Shown here one piece after another: positions 6,589 through 9,435 of a DNA stretch of 9,435 nt. The stretch is from Parvularculaceae bacterium UBA4496 (GTDB lineage Bacteria; Pseudomonadota; Alphaproteobacteria; Caulobacterales; Parvularculaceae). Location: contig DGNI01000205.1 in the NCBI GenBank assembly GCA_002388885.1, forward strand, positions 1 to 9,435, given 5' to 3'. The notes beneath the pieces are model-generated. The model ran no database searches. It saw nothing but the letters and a program-made list of their open reading frames with translations, and had not been told where the DNA came from. Numbering within the stretch: the first letter of the stretch is position 1; each line of letters starts with the position of its first letter. The position numbers and the translations under genes were made by a program.

Positions 6589-7713
6589 TTAGTTTGAGAG
6601 TTTTATCCCGCTTTGGTTCTCAATGGCGCCGGCCCAGGCCCAGCCGCCAAAGGTTTCCGAAACAGCCACAAGCACTTCGTTGTCGCCGCGCTTCAGGTCG
6701 AGCCCGACACTGTCGAAAAACCCGACCGTGCCGAGGAACCGAAAGTCGCGGGCGCGCCAGTGTGCGACGCCATGATAGACGCGCTTGCCGTTCAGATAAA
6801 TGCGTACGCGATCAGAATAACCAAAGCGCAGTTCCTTCATCATCGCGCGGTCGGCGTTGACGTTAAGGCGTACAAACACAGTGTCTGAATTATCGTCTGC
6901 GGTGGCGAGTTTTGCGAGATTAGCGATGCCGTTTGTTTCCGTTTCAAGCTTGTTCCATTTGAGATCGGAATCAGCGTCATCAAGAGTTAAGACCGTAGCG
7001 ACGTCGGCTTCGGCGAAGGGCGTAGATACATTCCATGACGTTATCAGTCCTTCGGGAAGCTCTGTGGGCGGCGCCTTGGGTGTTCCGACAATATTGTCGC
7101 TGGCAGTCAGCGGGCGCACCGAAATGTTCGACAGGTAGGCTTCACCCACAGGTCCTGAAACGCGCAAGCCGACCATACCTTCTGTTCGATCTGTTTTCAG
7201 GTCCGGCATGTGTAATTGCGGCTCGCCGCCATTGACGTAAAAATCGGCCTTGCCGCCTTTGACCACAACCTTGAAGCGGTTCCACTCGCCATAATTAAAT
7301 TCAGCGGCTGCTGTTGCATTGAGGTCGGAAAAAATTTGCCACGCAGACAGGCCATTTTCGACGGGCGTATATTGAATGGCGTCGGGCTTTCCTGACTGGT
7401 GCGGGCGAAAGTACAGTTCTTCGAATTGGTTTTGCTGCTCATCAGCGCGCCATTGCGGGCCAATGAAGGCTTGCCGCTCATCGAAGGCAGCGTCGAATTC
7501 TATGACCACGTCAGAAAAAGTTGCGCCCTCCAACCAGATGCGCCCGCCTTTCATGAACAGCGCGCTGCGACCAAGGTGAGATTCGGCTCGCACCTCCTGA
7601 GCATTGATGCGCCATGTCTTGCCGCCGAACTCTATGGTTTCCGGGGCGTCGCTTTGAGCGTTCAGCGTTGCGGGGGCGAGACAGAAAAGGATGGTTAAAA
7701 GCAGTTTTCGCAT
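6589..7713 (-). CDS. Exported two-domain beta-sandwich protein of unknown function (LamG/DUF1080-like N-terminal domain)
   Basis: 374 residues. The Sec signal peptide is MRKLLLTILFCLAPATLNA, with predicted cleavage after Ala19; the early Cys11 is not in a lipobox. Residues about 25-202 look like a concanavalin-type (LamG or 3-keto-disaccharide hydrolase/DUF1080-like) domain. The pattern is FSDVVIEFDAAF, a FEELYFRPHQSG turn, YGEWNRFKVVVKGGKADFYVNG, then EGMVGLRVSG and AYLSNISVRPL. Residues about 222-374 look like a second jelly-roll domain: VFVRLNVNADR, FGYSDRVRIYLNGKRVYHG, LKRGDNEVLVAVSETFGGWAW. Catalytic residues cannot be named. Carbohydrate or polymer binding is an inference from fold resemblance. 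ATG 7713 was chosen because AGGAG (7724-7720) lies 6 nt upstream and the signal peptide begins there. The gene is downstream of and codirectional with the AraC regulator (90 nt gap) and convergent with the lactamase. Confidence 0.75.
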   Translation of the reverse strand: MRKLLLTILFCLAPATLNAQSDAPETIEFGGKTWRINAQEVRAESHLGRSALFMKGGRIWLEGATFSDVVIEFDAAFDERQAFIGPQWRADEQQNQFEELYFRPHQSGKPDAIQYTPVENGLSAWQIFSDLNATAAAEFNYGEWNRFKVVVKGGKADFYVNGGEPQLHMPDLKTDRTEGMVGLRVSGPVGEAYLSNISVRPLTASDNIVGTPKAPPTELPEGLITSWNVSTPFAEADVATVLTLDDADSDLKWNKLETETNGIANLAKLATADDNSDTVFVRLNVNADRAMMKELRFGYSDRVRIYLNGKRVYHGVAHWRARDFRFLGTVGFFDSVGLDLKRGDNEVLVAVSETFGGWAWAGAIENQSGIKLSN

Positions 7714-7719
7714 GAAAGA

Positions 7720-7724
7720 CTCCT
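7720..7724 (-). promoter_or_regulatory. Shine-Dalgarno AGGAG of the exported protein gene
   Basis: On the minus strand AGGAG (7724 to 7720) sits 6 nt before the ATG at 7713. It rules out a longer frame starting at 7761, which would put 16 residues in front of the signal peptide. Confidence 0.75.
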
Positions 7725-7803
7725 GAACGGGCCGGGAACGCCCCAGCCATGCCGAACCCAAAGTGCTTCAGCGCGGGCAAAATGTATTGCAAAAACCGGA
7801 CAA

Positions 7804-8631
7804 TCAGGCGGCGAGAAGCGCGCGGCGTTCCGCATGTAGCGCGCTTGGCGTCAGGCCAATTTCTGTTTTGAAGACATTGATCATATGCGGTTGGTCGTGA
7901 AACCCGGCCTCTGCTGAGATCGCCGCCCAATCAGGCTTTGCTGATCGTTCCGCGGCCAGCGATGCGGCGGTGATCTGCAGACGCCGGGCGTAAGCTTTCG
8001 GTGAGCAGCCCACATGATCGGTGAAGCGGCGCCGTAAATTTCGTTCGCTGACTTCAAGCTTTTGGGCGATGTGGCGAAACTGAATGCTGCCTTCCATGTC
8101 GCGCATCCATTGGGCGGCGATGGTTTCTGGTCCGGTATTGACCCCGTGAGATGCAACAAACCGAGATAAATCTGACGTCAGTAACAGGAGAATATCAGCG
8201 GTGCTCGCGCTCGCCGCATGGTCAAGTGTTTTTGCGCATGCGTTGTAAAGTGCGGCCGGCGCTTGTGTGGTGGCGTCATTTGCATATTCCCTGGGCGCTA
8301 TGTTGAAGAGTGCTGCGCAGATCTCCGGCTTGAGTCTCAGGGCGATCAGCTCTTCTCGAGGTTTGGGGCGATAATGATCCGTCTTGTAATAAGGTCCGCA
8401 TACCTTGAGGCTCACGTCGTTGATCTCGCCATCGGCGTCGCGTTTGCGCATGACGGCGATGCTGGGCTCGCCGTGGGGCAGGAGTCTGTGCGCGGCGGGC
8501 GATTGGTCCCGCGCGATACTGATCCACGCAAGATCGAATGGCGCGACCGCGCCGCCTGAAAGCCGCCAGGCGCGGTATTGACCAAGTGTATGATCAGGTT
8601 GAGCGGCGGTAATGTTCGGATCAGAAACCAT
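7804..8631 (-). CDS. AraC-family transcriptional regulator
   Basis: 275-residue one-component regulator. The C-terminal AraC-type DNA-binding domain (about 180-272) has two helix-turn-helix units. The first is IQFRHIAQKLEVSERNLRRRF (about 183-203). The second is about 233-256, with the family pattern W..I...AGF.DQ.H....FK...GLTP in WAAISAEAGFHDQPHMINVFK. The N-terminal half (about 15-120) has RLLPHGEPSIAVM and VCGPYYKT. This resembles the DUF6597-type sensor-like domain found in AraC proteins that lack a cupin, but the assignment is tentative and the ligand is unknown. ATG 8631 has no clear Shine-Dalgarno, and TATAAT lies 6 nt upstream, hinting at a leaderless mRNA. The gene is divergent from folP and lies upstream of the exported protein gene, its likeliest target; autoregulation is also common in this family. 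The DNA-binding assignment is firm. Confidence 0.88.
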   Translation of the reverse strand: MVSDPNITAAQPDHTLGQYRAWRLSGGAVAPFDLAWISIARDQSPAAHRLLPHGEPSIAVMRKRDADGEINDVSLKVCGPYYKTDHYRPKPREELIALRLKPEICAALFNIAPREYANDATTQAPAALYNACAKTLDHAASASTADILLLLTSDLSRFVASHGVNTGPETIAAQWMRDMEGSIQFRHIAQKLEVSERNLRRRFTDHVGCSPKAYARRLQITAASLAAERSAKPDWAAISAEAGFHDQPHMINVFKTEIGLTPSALHAERRALLAA

Positions 8632-8637
8632 TGCGGT

Positions 8638-8643
8638 ATTATA
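8638..8643 (-). promoter_or_regulatory. Consensus -10 box (TATAAT) of the AraC gene
   Basis: TATAAT on the minus strand (8643 to 8638) is a perfect -10 match. Only 6 nt separate it from the ATG at 8631, so transcription would begin at or next to the start codon. No good -35 element is present at 15-19 nt upstream, so activation by a regulator would be plausible. Confidence 0.45.
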
Positions 8644-8683
8644 GACGAAAGCTCATAAGAACGGGCGATTTTTGCGGCGGAAC

Positions 8684-9435
8684 GTGTGGATCGAGCGGCT
8701 TGTGGAAAAACCGGCGACAAAATGCTGGCGGATTATGGGCATTATTAACGCGACGCCGGATTCTTTTTCGGACGGCGGGTGTTTTATGGAGCCCGAAAAG
8801 GCCATTGAACACGGCCTAAGGCTGGTTGAAGACGGCGCCGATATCATCGACATCGGCGGTGAGTCGACACGCCCCGGCGCGGATAGCGTGTCCGTGGAAG
8901 AAGAACAGGCGCGCACGCTCCCGGTCATCGCGGGGCTCTTGGAATCAGGATGCGGCGCGCAGATTTCCATCGACACTAGAAAGCCCGATGTCGCTGGGGC
9001 GGCCATCAAGGCAGGCGCTACGATCTGGAACGACGTAACGGCGCTAAGCTACTCGCCTGAAAGTCTTGAGGCGGCTGCATCCTTCGGTTGCGATATCGTC
9101 CTCATGCATGCGCAAGGCGATCCGAAAACCATGCAGGACGATCCGCATTATGACGATGTTGTGGAAGAGGTTTACGCATATCTTGCCGGCCGTATCGAGG
9201 CGTGCGTAACAGCAGGAATTGATGAAGAGCGCCTGATCGTCGATCCCGGCATCGGCTTCGGAAAATTGCTCTCTCATAACCTTTCCTTGCTTGCGAATCT
9301 CGACCGATTTCGGGCGCTGGGCCGGCCAGTATTGCTGGGAGCGTCACGTAAGCGCTTCATTGCGGCGTTAGATCGCAGTGGCCCAGCTAAAGCGCGTCTC
9401 GGTGGTTCGCTCGCCGCTGCGCTACACGGGCTTGC
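8684..9435 (+). CDS. folP: Dihydropteroate synthase FolP (3' end outside window)
   Basis: FolP condenses p-aminobenzoate with hydroxymethyl-dihydropterin pyrophosphate in folate synthesis and is the sulfonamide target. From GTG 8684, 250 residues are visible, probably about 25-30 short of the end. Seen: MGIINATPDSFSDGG (18-32, with Asn22), DIIDIGGESTRPGA (53-66, Asp56), SIDTRKPDV (95-103, Asp97), WNDVTAL (115-121, Asn117), LMHAQGDPKTMQ (140-151), IVDPGIGFGK (185-194, Asp187) and LLGASRKRF (217-225, Arg222 and Lys223). All correspond to the substrate-binding residues of the family. I see no two-residue insertion like that of Sul enzymes. The start is uncertain: GTG 8684, GTG 8702 or TTG 8672 are possible. 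ATG 8735 would leave only the conserved strand itself and is less likely. No strong Shine-Dalgarno distinguishes them. Confidence 0.93.
   Translation, partial: MWIERLVEKPATKCWRIMGIINATPDSFSDGGCFMEPEKAIEHGLRLVEDGADIIDIGGESTRPGADSVSVEEEQARTLPVIAGLLESGCGAQISIDTRKPDVAGAAIKAGATIWNDVTALSYSPESLEAAASFGCDIVLMHAQGDPKTMQDDPHYDDVVEEVYAYLAGRIEACVTAGIDEERLIVDPGIGFGKLLSHNLSLLANLDRFRALGRPVLLGASRKRFIAALDRSGPAKARLGGSLAAALHGL

Noticed and set aside
5536..8683. Mobile element or defence island carrying the three accessory genes
   Set aside because: No transposase, integrase, terminal inverted repeats, target duplication or tRNA could be seen at the edges, and none of the proteins resembles a known defence component.
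1..9435. CRISPR arrays, tRNA or rRNA genes
   Set aside because: No regularly spaced direct repeats were seen, and no cloverleaf or conserved rRNA segment was recognised on either strand.

Overview
The window looks like alphaproteobacterial chromosome. The main evidence is gene order: tolB (3' end), pal, cpoB (ybgF), tilS and ftsH on the + strand, then folP at the right edge. This tol-pal/tilS/ftsH/folP order is a familiar alphaproteobacterial block. Protein details agree, such as the GNCDERGTREYN stretch of Pal and INATPDSFSDGG of FolP. No genus can be named from the sequence alone. The G+C content is moderately high: I hand-counted about 60% in a 360-nt part of ftsH.

Layout. 1-309 is the C-terminal end of the TolB propeller. 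A gene-free stretch of about 300 nt leads to pal (609-1115), which ends in a strong intrinsic terminator. cpoB (1292-2149) follows after a leader and is coupled to tilS (TTG start at 2157). ftsH (3598-5535) has its own leader with a perfect hairpin next to the Shine-Dalgarno. Three accessory genes then separate ftsH from folP: a secreted subclass-B3-like metallo-beta-lactamase (5597-6514, +), a convergent exported two-domain beta-sandwich protein of unknown function (6589-7713, -), and an AraC-family regulator (7804-8631, -). folP (from about 8684, +) is divergent from the regulator and runs off the window.

How the genes work together. TolB, Pal and CpoB are parts of the Tol-Pal envelope system, which couples outer-membrane constriction and peptidoglycan synthesis to division. 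TilS makes lysidine in tRNA-Ile2, FtsH is the membrane quality-control protease, and FolP makes dihydropteroate. These are housekeeping genes. The three genes between ftsH and folP are not part of that core and look like a lineage-specific insertion, without any visible transposase, integrase or flanking repeat. The AraC regulator sits directly upstream of the exported protein gene on the same strand and is its most likely target.

The most interesting signal is at 5569-5599. A perfect 10-bp hairpin followed by TTTTT looks like the ftsH terminator, yet its 3' arm contains the Shine-Dalgarno of the metallo-beta-lactamase gene, whose ATG lies one base after the T run. The hairpin could both end ftsH transcripts and mask the lactamase ribosome-binding site. 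I see no convincing wholly new system, such as a defence island, CRISPR array or mobile element.
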